Below are positions 1 through 8,391 of a stretch of 41,210 nucleotides of DNA, piece by piece (within the stretch, counting starts at the first letter, position 1; every line of letters begins with the position of its first letter). This DNA is from a virus: positions 1 through 41,210 of IMG/VR virus record IMGVR_UViG_3300034061_003146; one strand, given 5' to 3'. The notes under the pieces were generated by a model. That model searched no databases and was not told the origin of the DNA. It saw only the letters and a program-made list of their open reading frames with translations. The position numbers and the translations under genes were made by a program.

Positions 1-25
1 CGCTAATTTGTTCGCAGGGGGGTAA
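1..25 (+). CDS. 3' end of a 41-aa peptide gene (partial)
   Basis: The first 25 bases hold the last seven codons and TAA stop of a reading frame whose complete version lies at 38996-39121 (ending FANLFAGG). The start is outside the window. Function unknown. Confidence 0.45.
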
Positions 26-35
26 GGGGGGCGGT

Positions 36-539
36 ATGCAAATTATCAAGATCAAGGTGGCAGACCTTAGCAACGATCCTGCCAATGCAAGGAAGCACGA
101 CGATCGAAATATAGAATCCATCGTCGCGTCGCTTCGCCGGTTCGGTCAGCAAAAGCCGATTGTCATCGACATGAACAACATCGTTCGGGCAGGAAATGGA
201 ACACTAGAGGCGGCTCGTCGTCTTGGGTGGGATTCGATCGAGTGCGTCAAGACATCGCTAAAGGGCTCTGAGGCTATCGCCTACGCTATTGCAGACAACC
301 GAACAGCAGAACTAGCCCAGTGGGATTCGGATATCCTAGCGGCCCAGCTAAGCGGCTTGCTGACCGACGATGAGGCACTAGCAAACGCGGCTGGTTTCTC
401 GACTGAGGAAATCGAGGCGATGCTAGCCAACTTTGAGCCAGGAACCGAAGACGATCAAGGCCAACTTGACACGCTAGCAGAAAAGATCGTTACTTGTCCT
501 CATTGCCAAAAGGACTTTGATTGCCGTGACCAAAGCTGA
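36..539 (+). CDS. ParB-like N-terminal domain protein, allele 1
   Basis: A 167-residue protein with a ParB/Srx-type N-terminal domain: NARKH near residue 17, FGQQKPIV at 36-43 and RAGNGTLEAARRLGW at 51-65, which takes the place of the nucleotide-binding box of partition ParB. Such solitary ParB domains in phages often sit beside DNA-modifying enzymes and terminases; their activity (nuclease, CTPase or DNA-binding) cannot be told from sequence. The C-terminus carries a small Cys cluster (CPHC at 154-157 and C163) resembling half a zinc ribbon. The second allele at 39132 is near-identical to about residue 129 and then unrelated. The 3' end overlaps the Mom-like gene. The G-rich stretch just upstream (about 16-33) supplies the ribosome site. 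Confidence 0.8.
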   Translation: MQIIKIKVADLSNDPANARKHDDRNIESIVASLRRFGQQKPIVIDMNNIVRAGNGTLEAARRLGWDSIECVKTSLKGSEAIAYAIADNRTAELAQWDSDILAAQLSGLLTDDEALANAAGFSTEEIEAMLANFEPGTEDDQGQLDTLAEKIVTCPHCQKDFDCRDQS

Positions 540-1218
540 TTTGAAAATCGATTGGGCAACGCATGAGGCGGCAAAGTATGCTTGTGAGAACTGGCACTAC
601 AGCAAGTCGCTCCCAGTGGGAAAAATGGTCAAAATAGGGGCGTGGGAAGGCGGCAGGTTTATCGGCGTTGTGATCTTTGCGTGGGGGATGAACAGGAACT
701 TAGGTAGTCCCTATGGCCTTGGGATCAGCGAATGCTGCGAATTAGTTAGGGTTGCATTGACCAAGCATAAAACCCAAGTAAGCAGGATAGTCAAGATTGC
801 CATTGCATTCCTAAAATCAAAATCCCCTGGGCTCAAAATGATTGTTTCATTTGCTGATCCGGAGCAAGGCCACAGCGGAGGCATTTACCAAGCAGGTAAC
901 TGGGTTTACGCTGGCAGGAGTTCCGGTGGTTTTGAGTGGGTGTTAAATGGAAAGCGACTAAACAAAAGGGCGTTTACAGGGCAGCAGTTTGGTGGCGGCT
1001 CAGCATCTGTAGCCAAAGTCCCGAAAGGAGCCGTCAAGCGAAAAATCTGCGGCAAGCATCGCTACCTAATGCCCCTAGATGATGCGATGCGAAAGCAGAT
1101 ACAATCACTAGCGAAACCATACCCTAAACGCGTTACAAGTGCTGACAGCGGCACGCTCGGCAATCCAGCCGAGAAGGGGCGGTGCGATTCCGACCGTAAC
1201 GCTTTTGAATCTTCATGA
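526..1218 (+). CDS. mom: Mom-like DNA adenine hypermodification protein
   Basis: A 230-residue protein resembling the phage Mom family, GNAT-fold enzymes that convert adenine in DNA to N6-methylcarbamoyl-type adenine and protect it from restriction enzymes. Visible family signatures are HYSKSLP near 24-30, ECCELVRVAL near 69-78, FADPEQGHSGGIYQAGNW near 109-126 and KHRYLMPLD toward the C-terminus. I chose the GTG at 526 because AAAGGAC lies about 11 bases upstream; a TTG at 517 is possible and would add three residues. It overlaps the end of the ParB-like gene and its TGA overlaps the ATG of the small terminase gene, so the three are probably co-translated. At the matching place in the right-hand copy sits an unrelated glycosyltransferase gene. 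Confidence 0.8.
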   Translation: MTKADLKIDWATHEAAKYACENWHYSKSLPVGKMVKIGAWEGGRFIGVVIFAWGMNRNLGSPYGLGISECCELVRVALTKHKTQVSRIVKIAIAFLKSKSPGLKMIVSFADPEQGHSGGIYQAGNWVYAGRSSGGFEWVLNGKRLNKRAFTGQQFGGGSASVAKVPKGAVKRKICGKHRYLMPLDDAMRKQIQSLAKPYPKRVTSADSGTLGNPAEKGRCDSDRNAFESS

Positions 1219-1598
1219 CAGTCCGTCAGACTCGACTATGGGAGAGAGCGTTGCGTGAGCGATGGCCAATAAAACCAGAGTATCGGGAAAAGATCATGTT
1301 TTCCCTTTTGGCGATTGTTGCCGACAAAAACGCTTCGCCACGGGAAAAGACCGCAGCGGCCAAGGCTCTAATGGCGGCGGATTCCTTGAACGTCCAGCAA
1401 GAGAGGATGGATCAAGCAGATGAGCATGAACGCAGACAGCGATTGGTGGAACTCGCTCGACAACTCAGCCCTGGAGAGGTTGCTAGGCTCTCGGCTGAAT
1501 CAGGTGTCGTCGTCGATGGCCTCATCGTTGACGAATACGACGGGGAGGAAATCGAAGGACGCGGAGAGGATGGCTCGAAAGAGGGCAGCGGAACGTGA
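1215..1598 (+). CDS. Putative terminase small subunit, allele 1
   Basis: A 127-residue, charged, probably helical protein directly upstream of and overlapping the large terminase gene, the usual place of the DNA-recognising small subunit. I recognise no classical helix-turn-helix, so the call rests mainly on position. The N-terminal 45 residues differ from the right-hand copy (40481), while ASPREKTAAAKALMAADSLN and the following 50 residues are almost unchanged. The last 60 codons are also open in the +1 frame that leads into the large terminase. The ATG overlaps the preceding TGA by four bases. Confidence 0.55.
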   Translation: MTVRQTRLWERALRERWPIKPEYREKIMFSLLAIVADKNASPREKTAAAKALMAADSLNVQQERMDQADEHERRQRLVELARQLSPGEVARLSAESGVVVDGLIVDEYDGEEIEGRGEDGSKEGSGT

Positions 1599-3651
1599 CA
1601 TAGCGATTCCAAGGCCAGCGAACATGCAGCGAAGGATCGACAGCGAACAAGACGCGAAGATTTGGCTTTCGACCTATTTCGGATCCCAGTTCTTTGAGGC
1701 ATGGACTAGCGACCGTCTAGCGATGATCGAATCAATCATCGACGCGGCCAAGTACGGTGGGGATCAAGGTATCGCAGGGCCTCGGGGCGAAGGGAAAACG
1801 ACGTTATCTATTCGCGTTGCGTTATTCCTTATGGTGCGTGGCCTATCGACATTTCCTGTCGTCATTGGCAAGAACGCCGACAAAGCAAAAAAGGAGGTGC
1901 GCGACCTAGTTGAGCAACTGCAGCAAAACGATTTGTTCATTGCGGACTATCCTGAAATCGGGATCCCATTCCAATCTGTTGGCGGTTGGTCAAGTCGCGG
2001 ACGGATGCAGACTTGCGGCGGAATGCCTACCAACATCGTCATCGGGCCGGAATTCTTTGTCTTCCCTACGATCAACCGCGGGCAGATCCCCGATTGGCCT
2101 AAAGAGATCGAGCCTGCTTCATGCGGCCAGGTGCTTTACTCTCTGGGCATCGATGGTGCGATCCGAGGTACTAAGTATCGAAGCAGGCGACCAACTCTTG
2201 CAATAATCGATGACATCGAAGATAGGGAAGCAGCAGCAAGCGAAACGACCATCGAGAAGAACGAGGAGGTAATCGAACAAGACATTGCGGGGTTAGGTCA
2301 GTCCTCAGAGCGGATCCCTCGGGTCATGCTTTGCACGATTCAAAACAGAAAGTGCATTGCGTATCGTTACACCGATCCGAAGATCAAGCCATCTTGGAGG
2401 GGCAAGCGATACCGCAAGCTCGTTACCAAGCCGGATCGGATGGACTTGATAGAGAAGTACATCGACATGAGAAAGGGACGCAAGGACGACGATCCTGACG
2501 CTCGGGAGGCTTTCCGCTTTTGGCGTGACAACCAAAAGGACATCGAGCGGGGATCTGTCGTTAGCAATCCGCATAGCTACAGCAAAAAGACTCACAGCGA
2601 CGGCGAGCCGATGGAATTGTCAGCGGTGCAAAGCTATTTCAATCGAGTCGCAGACGTAGGCCAAAAGGCGGTATCGACCGAGATTGACAACGATCCACCA
2701 GAGGAAGCCGGGCCAATGGGCCTTGGAATAACTCCGGCTCTTGTTGAGTCGAGGATAAGCGGTTTAGTTCGTCGTCAACTACCAGCTAACACGGTGGCAC
2801 TGACAGCGGCGATCGACTTGGGCAAGTATTACCTTCATTGGGTTCTTATCGCCTGGTGGCATGGGGCCGGAGGTGTTGTGGTTGACTATGGTATCCATCA
2901 GGTTTACGGAACAGACAAGAGCATGAATCACGAAGCTAGTGAGCCGATGATCTATCAGGCTCTCTTGAGCCTTCGGGACGAGTTGCTAACCAAAGAGTTC
3001 AGCGACACAACAGGCACTCGGCGAACGATCGATTTTTGCTTTGTGGATTCAGGTGCGTTTACCAATGCGGCTTACCAGTTCTGTCGTGAGGTCGGCGGGA
3101 TATTTCATCCGTCGAAAGGTCAAGACCCATACCATCGAAAAGCCAAGTCAACATCGACAACTATCGCAGGTGCCAACCTACACGCTCAAAAGTTGCCATC
3201 GTCCAATGTTTGGTTGTATGAACTGGACACAAGCTATTGGAAGCAATTCATCCACGAACGGTTTATGACGCCGACTTTCGACGAATCGAACATGCTTCGG
3301 CGCGGTTCGCTTTCGTTGTTTGCACTTGAGGAAGAACGCAGACATTCACAGTACTCGCAACATATCGCAGCCGAAGAGCTCGTGACTAAATTCACTGAGG
3401 GCAAGGGGGCTAAGACCTACTGGATGGTCAAGGATTCAAATAATCACTGGCTCGATGCGACCTACATGGCAGCGGCGGCTAGTGAGGCTTGCGGGGTCAA
3501 GTTGATTGCTCCAAGTGAGATCGAGGTGCAACCGAAGCACGTTAGCGGCGATCAGCAAAAGCAAACAAAGCCAGCACAGCAGGCTTACAGGCACGGCCAG
3601 CAACGATTCAAACAGAGACAAGGTGGATGGATTCCCAAGCGGAGAGGATGA
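1570..3651 (+). CDS. Terminase large subunit (gpA-like packaging ATPase/nuclease)
   Basis: With the ATG at 1570 the protein has 693 residues. Walker A is GPRGEGKTTL at about 70-79, and a Walker B-like LAIIDDIED lies near 209. A C-terminal half with AIDLGKYYLHW and CFVDSGAF looks like the RNase H-type nuclease of phage terminases. It pumps DNA into the prohead through the portal and cuts the concatemer. The frame is open back to an ATG at 1420, which would add 50 residues and overlap the small subunit by 179 bases. Both copies keep that extension open, but it varies more than the small-subunit frame, so I prefer 1570. A lambda-like gpW and portal follow, which supports the gpA-like assignment. 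Confidence 0.88.
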   Translation: MARKRAAERDIAIPRPANMQRRIDSEQDAKIWLSTYFGSQFFEAWTSDRLAMIESIIDAAKYGGDQGIAGPRGEGKTTLSIRVALFLMVRGLSTFPVVIGKNADKAKKEVRDLVEQLQQNDLFIADYPEIGIPFQSVGGWSSRGRMQTCGGMPTNIVIGPEFFVFPTINRGQIPDWPKEIEPASCGQVLYSLGIDGAIRGTKYRSRRPTLAIIDDIEDREAAASETTIEKNEEVIEQDIAGLGQSSERIPRVMLCTIQNRKCIAYRYTDPKIKPSWRGKRYRKLVTKPDRMDLIEKYIDMRKGRKDDDPDAREAFRFWRDNQKDIERGSVVSNPHSYSKKTHSDGEPMELSAVQSYFNRVADVGQKAVSTEIDNDPPEEAGPMGLGITPALVESRISGLVRRQLPANTVALTAAIDLGKYYLHWVLIAWWHGAGGVVVDYGIHQVYGTDKSMNHEASEPMIYQALLSLRDELLTKEFSDTTGTRRTIDFCFVDSGAFTNAAYQFCREVGGIFHPSKGQDPYHRKAKSTSTTIAGANLHAQKLPSSNVWLYELDTSYWKQFIHERFMTPTFDESNMLRRGSLSLFALEEERRHSQYSQHIAAEELVTKFTEGKGAKTYWMVKDSNNHWLDATYMAAAASEACGVKLIAPSEIEVQPKHVSGDQQKQTKPAQQAYRHGQQRFKQRQGGWIPKRRG

Positions 3652-3652
3652 T

Positions 3653-4051
3653 ATGGCGAATAAATCGAAAAGACCAAAGACGGTTATTTCAGTTCAAACA
3701 GAGGAGGTAACGAAACCAATAGGTCGAGGTGTTTGCGTAGATTATGATCCTGTCGAGGATGTTTCATCTAGGACTAGGATTTACGATGACGATGGAACAT
3801 TGACGTATGATTCACTCGAAGATTGCAACCCTCAAGAGATACCGCATCCTGAAATCAGCCCTCTAACCAAAGAGGAAGAATCGATTGCTGAGACCATGCC
3901 AAGGTTTCGCCCTCGCGATTGCGTTCAGTGTACAGCAAGGCGACCGACACGATCTAGCTACAGTCGGGTCTATTGCACGAAAGGAAACACTCGCTACATC
4001 CGTTGCGGTTGGAAGCCTTGTGGCTATCGGTACAAGCAAGTGGAAGAATAG
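3653..4051 (+). CDS. Zinc-ribbon-like protein between terminase and portal genes
   Basis: A 132-residue protein. The first 85 residues are acidic and probably disordered; the last 45 carry CVQC, then VYC and CGWKPC, a spacing that suggests a zinc-binding knuckle. I do not recognise the family. Position between the large terminase and the gpW/portal genes suggests a role in packaging or head assembly. The start is the ATG two bases after the terminase stop, with GGAGAGG upstream. Confidence 0.65.
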   Translation: MANKSKRPKTVISVQTEEVTKPIGRGVCVDYDPVEDVSSRTRIYDDDGTLTYDSLEDCNPQEIPHPEISPLTKEEESIAETMPRFRPRDCVQCTARRPTRSSYSRVYCTKGNTRYIRCGWKPCGYRYKQVEE

Positions 4052-4129
4052 CAAGCGGTTTACCATCAGCGTGGTAACAAGTCGCTATAGACGATTGAGA
4101 TTGTCGGCTCTCCATGCAATCCTTTGTGC

Positions 4130-4345
4130 ATGGCATCAGCAGCAAGTCTGTTAGCACTCATCGACGCAGCTATTGAGGCTCTCCTAAACGGAGGGGCTCA
4201 GCAGTATTCTATTGGCTCTCGGACGGTTACCAAACTTGACCTAGCGTCGCTAATGGAACAGCGAAACAAGCTACTCCATCAAGTCCAACGCGAAAGCGGA
4301 TCGGGCGGCATCTCCCTCGGTAGAATCGTAGGGGGTGGTCGATGA
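4130..4345 (+). CDS. gpW-like head-tail joining protein
   Basis: A 71-residue helical protein with a central segment of the type SIGSRTVTKLDLASLMEQR, as in the lambda gpW family (short, between large terminase and portal genes), which completes the head after packaging and provides a platform for the tail. An upstream in-frame TTG at 4124 would add two residues; I prefer ATG 4130. Its stop overlaps the portal ATG by four bases. The 78 bases before it contain only a small hairpin near 4059-4077. Confidence 0.6.
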   Translation: MASAASLLALIDAAIEALLNGGAQQYSIGSRTVTKLDLASLMEQRNKLLHQVQRESGSGGISLGRIVGGGR

Positions 4346-6123
4346 TTGATCGATTCATCGATTCAGTGGTATCGGCGGTAAGTCCGATTGCAGGATTGCG
4401 ACGGCAAGCGGCCAGGAAAGCCCTTGCGCGATCCTACCAAGGGGCCGAACCATCTAGAGTTAGCAGCAACAAGAATCCGAAAAACCTACCGGCTGACCAA
4501 GAATTGATGGGGCCATTCGGGGCTGATAAGCTTCGGGCATGGGCTAGGCTTTTGGTTCGAGATAATGCTTACGCTTGGGGCGTGGTCGATACGATCGTTT
4601 CATCGGTAATCGGTGCGGGCATCCAGGCTCAAAGCACCTATGAGACTCCCGAAGGCGATGACATCGAGGACATAAACGACCTGCGCGATAAGGCTTGGTC
4701 AGAATGGTCGGAAGTTGCCGACATCAACGGCAGATTAACGCTTGAAGAAATACAGATTATCGCCCTTCGCGAAATGGTCGAAGCGGGCGAAGTGCTGATT
4801 CGGATTGTCAATCTACCATCGACGGAATATCGCGGAATCTCTCGACCAATTCCGATGGCTCTTGAGATCATCGAGGCCGACAGGCTAGCGACCGATCGCG
4901 ATACCTACACGATGGGCATCGATCGCAAGGATGGTACGCGGGTGATTCGCGGCATCAAGGTTGACGAATACGGCAAACCTCTTGCGTACATGATCTATGA
5001 CGACCATCCTCTACAGCCTTACGCAGTCAGTCGTACTCCGAAAGAGATTCCAGCTAGGGAGATTATCCATCTATTCCGGCAGGATCGAGTCGGACAGACG
5101 CGCGGCGTTACTTGGTTTGCTCCAGCGTTGGCATCGATCAGGGATCTTGGAACGTATCTCGACAACGAGCTCCAAGCTTCGGCTATCGCGTCTTGCTTCA
5201 CAGCAGCGATCAAGACCGAGACGCCAATGGGCAACTTGAGCAACCCAGAAGCGGGAAGCGGAAGCGACAGAAACGGAAACCGTGAGCGATACCTCGAGCC
5301 TGGGCTAATCTTTGATCTTAATCCGAATGAATCGGTTGAGGTCATCAATCCAACCAGGCCGAACAACAGCGCGGGCGAGTGGACGAAAGTAATCCTTCGA
5401 GGGATCGCAGTTGGTACGGGGCTGTCCTATGAGGTTGTTGCACGCGACTACTCGCAGACTTCCTACAGTTCGAGCCGAACAAGCCAGCTAGAAGATCGTC
5501 GGCGGTTCCGTATCATCCAAAAGTACATCATTAGACACCTCCTGCAGCCTGTTTGGGATCGCTTTTGCGATGCAGCGACCAGAACAAGCCTCGACGGTTT
5601 CCCATCGCCTGTTGACCTGTTAAGCGATCGCAGGCGGTTCACTCCTGTCGAATGGCAGACTCCTAAATGGGAATGGGTGGATCCAGGCGTTGAGCAACAG
5701 ACAAGCGAATCGGGCATCAATTCGTTTACCGCGACCTACTCGGAAGTCCTCGGGGCTCAAGGCCTCAATTTCCGCACAGTGTTCTATCAGCGGGCCAAAG
5801 AGAATCGATTGCTCAAAAAGCTTGGATTGCAGACTCCAGAGCAAACGCAGCTAGCGATCTCGGCGGCTCAGACTCAAGGTGCGGTTGGAACGCAACCAGC
5901 AACCGGAAGCGGTGAAATGATGGGGCTATCAACGCTTCAATTCAATCGCAACCGCAAAGCCATTGCCAAGACCCTCGATGAGCTTTCGAGCGGGGTCATA
6001 AGCGAAGCAGCGGCCAGAGTGTTCCTATCGTCGGTCGGCATGAGCGAAGCGAGCGTACAAGCCCTTATTGACGACGCAAAAGACGGATCAGTTGACACGC
6101 TACCGGCTGAGGTGACGCAATGA
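4342..6123 (+). CDS. Portal protein (lambda gpB-like)
   Basis: A 593-residue protein of the lambda-type portal family. AYAWGVVDTIVSSVIGAGIQ near 77-96 is the typical N-terminal signature, followed by EIIEADRLATD, REIIHLFRQDRVGQTRGV and a C-terminal WVDPGVEQ. The portal forms the dodecameric ring at the unique head vertex through which DNA passes. About 80 residues after the portal domain form an extension rich in Ala, Gln and Glu ending in helices. The start overlaps the gpW-like stop and the stop overlaps the capsid gene start (ATGA), showing tight co-translation. Confidence 0.9.
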   Translation: MIDRFIDSVVSAVSPIAGLRRQAARKALARSYQGAEPSRVSSNKNPKNLPADQELMGPFGADKLRAWARLLVRDNAYAWGVVDTIVSSVIGAGIQAQSTYETPEGDDIEDINDLRDKAWSEWSEVADINGRLTLEEIQIIALREMVEAGEVLIRIVNLPSTEYRGISRPIPMALEIIEADRLATDRDTYTMGIDRKDGTRVIRGIKVDEYGKPLAYMIYDDHPLQPYAVSRTPKEIPAREIIHLFRQDRVGQTRGVTWFAPALASIRDLGTYLDNELQASAIASCFTAAIKTETPMGNLSNPEAGSGSDRNGNRERYLEPGLIFDLNPNESVEVINPTRPNNSAGEWTKVILRGIAVGTGLSYEVVARDYSQTSYSSSRTSQLEDRRRFRIIQKYIIRHLLQPVWDRFCDAATRTSLDGFPSPVDLLSDRRRFTPVEWQTPKWEWVDPGVEQQTSESGINSFTATYSEVLGAQGLNFRTVFYQRAKENRLLKKLGLQTPEQTQLAISAAQTQGAVGTQPATGSGEMMGLSTLQFNRNRKAIAKTLDELSSGVISEAAARVFLSSVGMSEASVQALIDDAKDGSVDTLPAEVTQ

Positions 6124-8309
6124 ACAAGAGCAACCTAATCAAGCGACGCAAAGAACTCGATGCAAGACATCAATCCAAGCCTATTGAGGGCGGATCGATT
6201 GTTCGACAATTCGGAACCGTCAAGGATGGCCGGGCGGTGATTGCGACCGAAACTCCGATTGACATCTACGATCAGACTCGCGGATGGATCAAGCAAGTCC
6301 TCTTGATGGATGGCGTTCGCTTCCGAAACGACAAGCGACAGCTACCAATCGTTGACAGCCACAATGATAAGACTGTTCGCAACGTCTTTGGATCAATTCG
6401 CAACATCGTTATCGAGGGCGATGAGCTGCTAGGCTTGCCTGATTTTGCGAGCGATCCAGATAGTCAAATCGTCGCGACAAGATACACCGAGGGCCACTTG
6501 AATGACTTTTCGATTGATGCACAGATCCTAGAGCGTCAATTCGTTCGAGAGGGCCAAACGTACACTACGCCAAGGGGCCAAGTGATTGAGGGGCCAGCGG
6601 AAATAGTAACCGCATGGGAACCTCACAACGCTTCGATCTGCGCAACGGGTGCAGATCCTAATTCTACTGTTCGCAGGTCTTATGACCAAGAAAGGGTTGA
6701 AAGAATGGACGAGTCGCTTTTGGCAACTCTCAAGGGGCTCGGGTTGCCAGAAGGCATGACCGATCCAACGCAAATCATCATCTTCCTCGCAGGCAAGGCA
6801 GCAGCTCAAGCGGCTGACGAATTGAGCGACACTCCGATGGAGCAAGTTGAATCGATGGCAGACAAGAAGCCTGAAGAAGCGATGAGGGCCGAAGCAGTGG
6901 CACCTGTCGAGGATCCTGAAAAGAAAGTCGAAGCCGAGGTTGCAAGGCAACTTAAGGCAGCCGACGACCGACGCAAAACAATCGTTGCCCATTGTGCGCT
7001 TGCGAAGCTTGAGCGAAGCTTTACAGACGCCTTGGTTGACGATCCATCAGTGACCGTTGAGATCGCTCAAGAAAGGATCATCCGAAAGATGGCTTCACAA
7101 CCACTAGGCGGGGCCGTCGAAGGCTCTCACATTGGCTTCGGTGAATCGGAGCAAGACAAATTCGAAAACGCAGCTAAGGCTGGGTTTACGCAGCGATGTT
7201 TTCAAGGCACTGTTAAGCGAACAGCAGCACCGAAGGCAGAGGGAGCAAGCCACTTTGCTAACCTCGGCATCTACCGTCTTGCTGAAGCTTGCGTGCGACG
7301 CATGGGCATCGATCCTGAGAAGCACACCAAAAAAGACATCGCACGAATGGCGATGGGACACGCTCCGACGCTCAATCACGTTAAGCGCGGTTTGGCTGAT
7401 GTTTTCCACACTACGGGATCTTTCCAAAACATCCTGTTTGATGGACTCAACAACACCTTGCGGGCAGCTTACGAAGAAGCTCCTTACACTTGGTCTTCTT
7501 GGGTTCGTCAGCGTCAAAGCGTTGAGGATTTCAAAGATATCCACGCCACGCAGTTGAGCGAATTTCAAAATCTTGAAGTCGTTCCCGAGGGCAAGGAGTA
7601 TCCCGAAAAGAAACTCAGCGACCGACGCAAGACCTACAACATCGACAAGTTCGGCGCGAATTTCTCAGTGACTTGGGAAACCATCATCAACGACAACCTC
7701 GACGCATTGTCTCGCATTCCATCGATGCAAGGCGTTGCGGCTCGACGAACTCAGGAACAGCTCGTTTATGACACGTTCCTATCGAATCCGATGATGCCGG
7801 ATGGAGTTGTTTTGTTCTCGGCATCGCACGTTAGCGGGCGAAACATTACCTCGACGACTCCAGCGGCTCCGAGTGAAACGACTCTCGACGAAGGCTTTGA
7901 GTTGATGGCCAAGCAGAAGGGTCTAAACGGCTCGGTGCTTAACTTGGTTCCGTCGGTCTTGCTTGTGCCTCAGCGATACGCAGCAACGGCTCTGCGGATC
8001 ACGAACAGCCTTTCGTTCGCGCAAACCAACGGCAACGAGGGGATTTCAAGCCTCTACGGGGTGAACGGCGTTCGTCCATTACAAGTCGTTGCGACTGCTT
8101 TGCTCGACAATAACAACGCGACCAACTGGTATTTGATCGCGTCGAGCTCGGTAGTTGATACCGCCGAGATCGTTTTCTTGCAGGGCGAAGAATCGCCGGT
8201 GCTGGAAAACGAATGGACGATGCTTTCCGACAAATACGATTTCAAGATCCGTCAATCGATGGGTTGCGCGATGATCGATCATGTCGGATTCTACGGCAAC
8301 CGCACCTAG
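6120..8309 (+). CDS. Fused prohead protease, scaffold and major capsid protein
   Basis: A 729-residue polyprotein. Residues 1-190 look like an HK97-type (U35) prohead protease: H81 in VDSHND and S131 in DFSID are the likely catalytic residues. Residues 195-330 are Ala/Glu/Lys rich and probably act as scaffold. Residues 340-729 resemble the Mu gpT-like major head subunit (FKDIHATQLSEF, FSVTWETIINDNL, ARRTQEQLVYDTFL, LFSASH). In most phages these are two or three genes; here self-cleavage presumably releases the shell protein. The terminator 16 bases after the stop fits a gene needing its own strong transcript. Confidence 0.88.
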   Translation: MNKSNLIKRRKELDARHQSKPIEGGSIVRQFGTVKDGRAVIATETPIDIYDQTRGWIKQVLLMDGVRFRNDKRQLPIVDSHNDKTVRNVFGSIRNIVIEGDELLGLPDFASDPDSQIVATRYTEGHLNDFSIDAQILERQFVREGQTYTTPRGQVIEGPAEIVTAWEPHNASICATGADPNSTVRRSYDQERVERMDESLLATLKGLGLPEGMTDPTQIIIFLAGKAAAQAADELSDTPMEQVESMADKKPEEAMRAEAVAPVEDPEKKVEAEVARQLKAADDRRKTIVAHCALAKLERSFTDALVDDPSVTVEIAQERIIRKMASQPLGGAVEGSHIGFGESEQDKFENAAKAGFTQRCFQGTVKRTAAPKAEGASHFANLGIYRLAEACVRRMGIDPEKHTKKDIARMAMGHAPTLNHVKRGLADVFHTTGSFQNILFDGLNNTLRAAYEEAPYTWSSWVRQRQSVEDFKDIHATQLSEFQNLEVVPEGKEYPEKKLSDRRKTYNIDKFGANFSVTWETIINDNLDALSRIPSMQGVAARRTQEQLVYDTFLSNPMMPDGVVLFSASHVSGRNITSTTPAAPSETTLDEGFELMAKQKGLNGSVLNLVPSVLLVPQRYAATALRITNSLSFAQTNGNEGISSLYGVNGVRPLQVVATALLDNNNATNWYLIASSSVVDTAEIVFLQGEESPVLENEWTMLSDKYDFKIRQSMGCAMIDHVGFYGNRT

Positions 8310-8324
8310 TCCGGTTAATTCATC

Positions 8325-8353
8325 GCCCCTGAGCGTTTGCTTAGGGGCTTTTT
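8325..8353 (+). terminator. Rho-independent terminator after the capsid gene
   Basis: A ten-base-pair stem (8325-8334 with 8339-8348, one G-T wobble), a four-base loop GTTT and five T residues. It lies directly after the capsid stop and before the ribosome site of the next gene, so an upstream start for the next gene at 8281 is unlikely. Confidence 0.85.
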
Positions 8354-8391
8354 GGGATGGCAACAATTTCACAAAACAGGAATATAAAAAC

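Larger units (their letters stand above)
1..1947 (+). repeat. Left copy of a diverged long direct repeat (ParB-modification-terminase cassette)
   Basis: This stretch corresponds to 39097-41210. By eye, bases 1-127 are identical to 39097-39223 and bases 1870-1947 to 41133-41210. In between, the ParB N-terminal part and the middle of the small terminase gene are near-identical, while the ParB 3' end, the whole modification gene and the 5' parts of both terminase genes differ. The offset changes from 39096 to 39263 because the replaced segment differs in length. It may be terminal redundancy of a circular phage map carrying a strain variant, or a true tandem. Confidence 0.9.

Noticed and set aside
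4342-4366. ATCGATTC direct repeats at the portal gene start, like replication iterons
   Set aside because: They fall in codons for a short IDRFIDS segment, are only two or three units and lie in a late gene.
8281-8391. Upstream extension of the decoration protein gene
   Set aside because: It overlaps the capsid gene and crosses a strong terminator; the ATG at 8392 has its own ribosome site.
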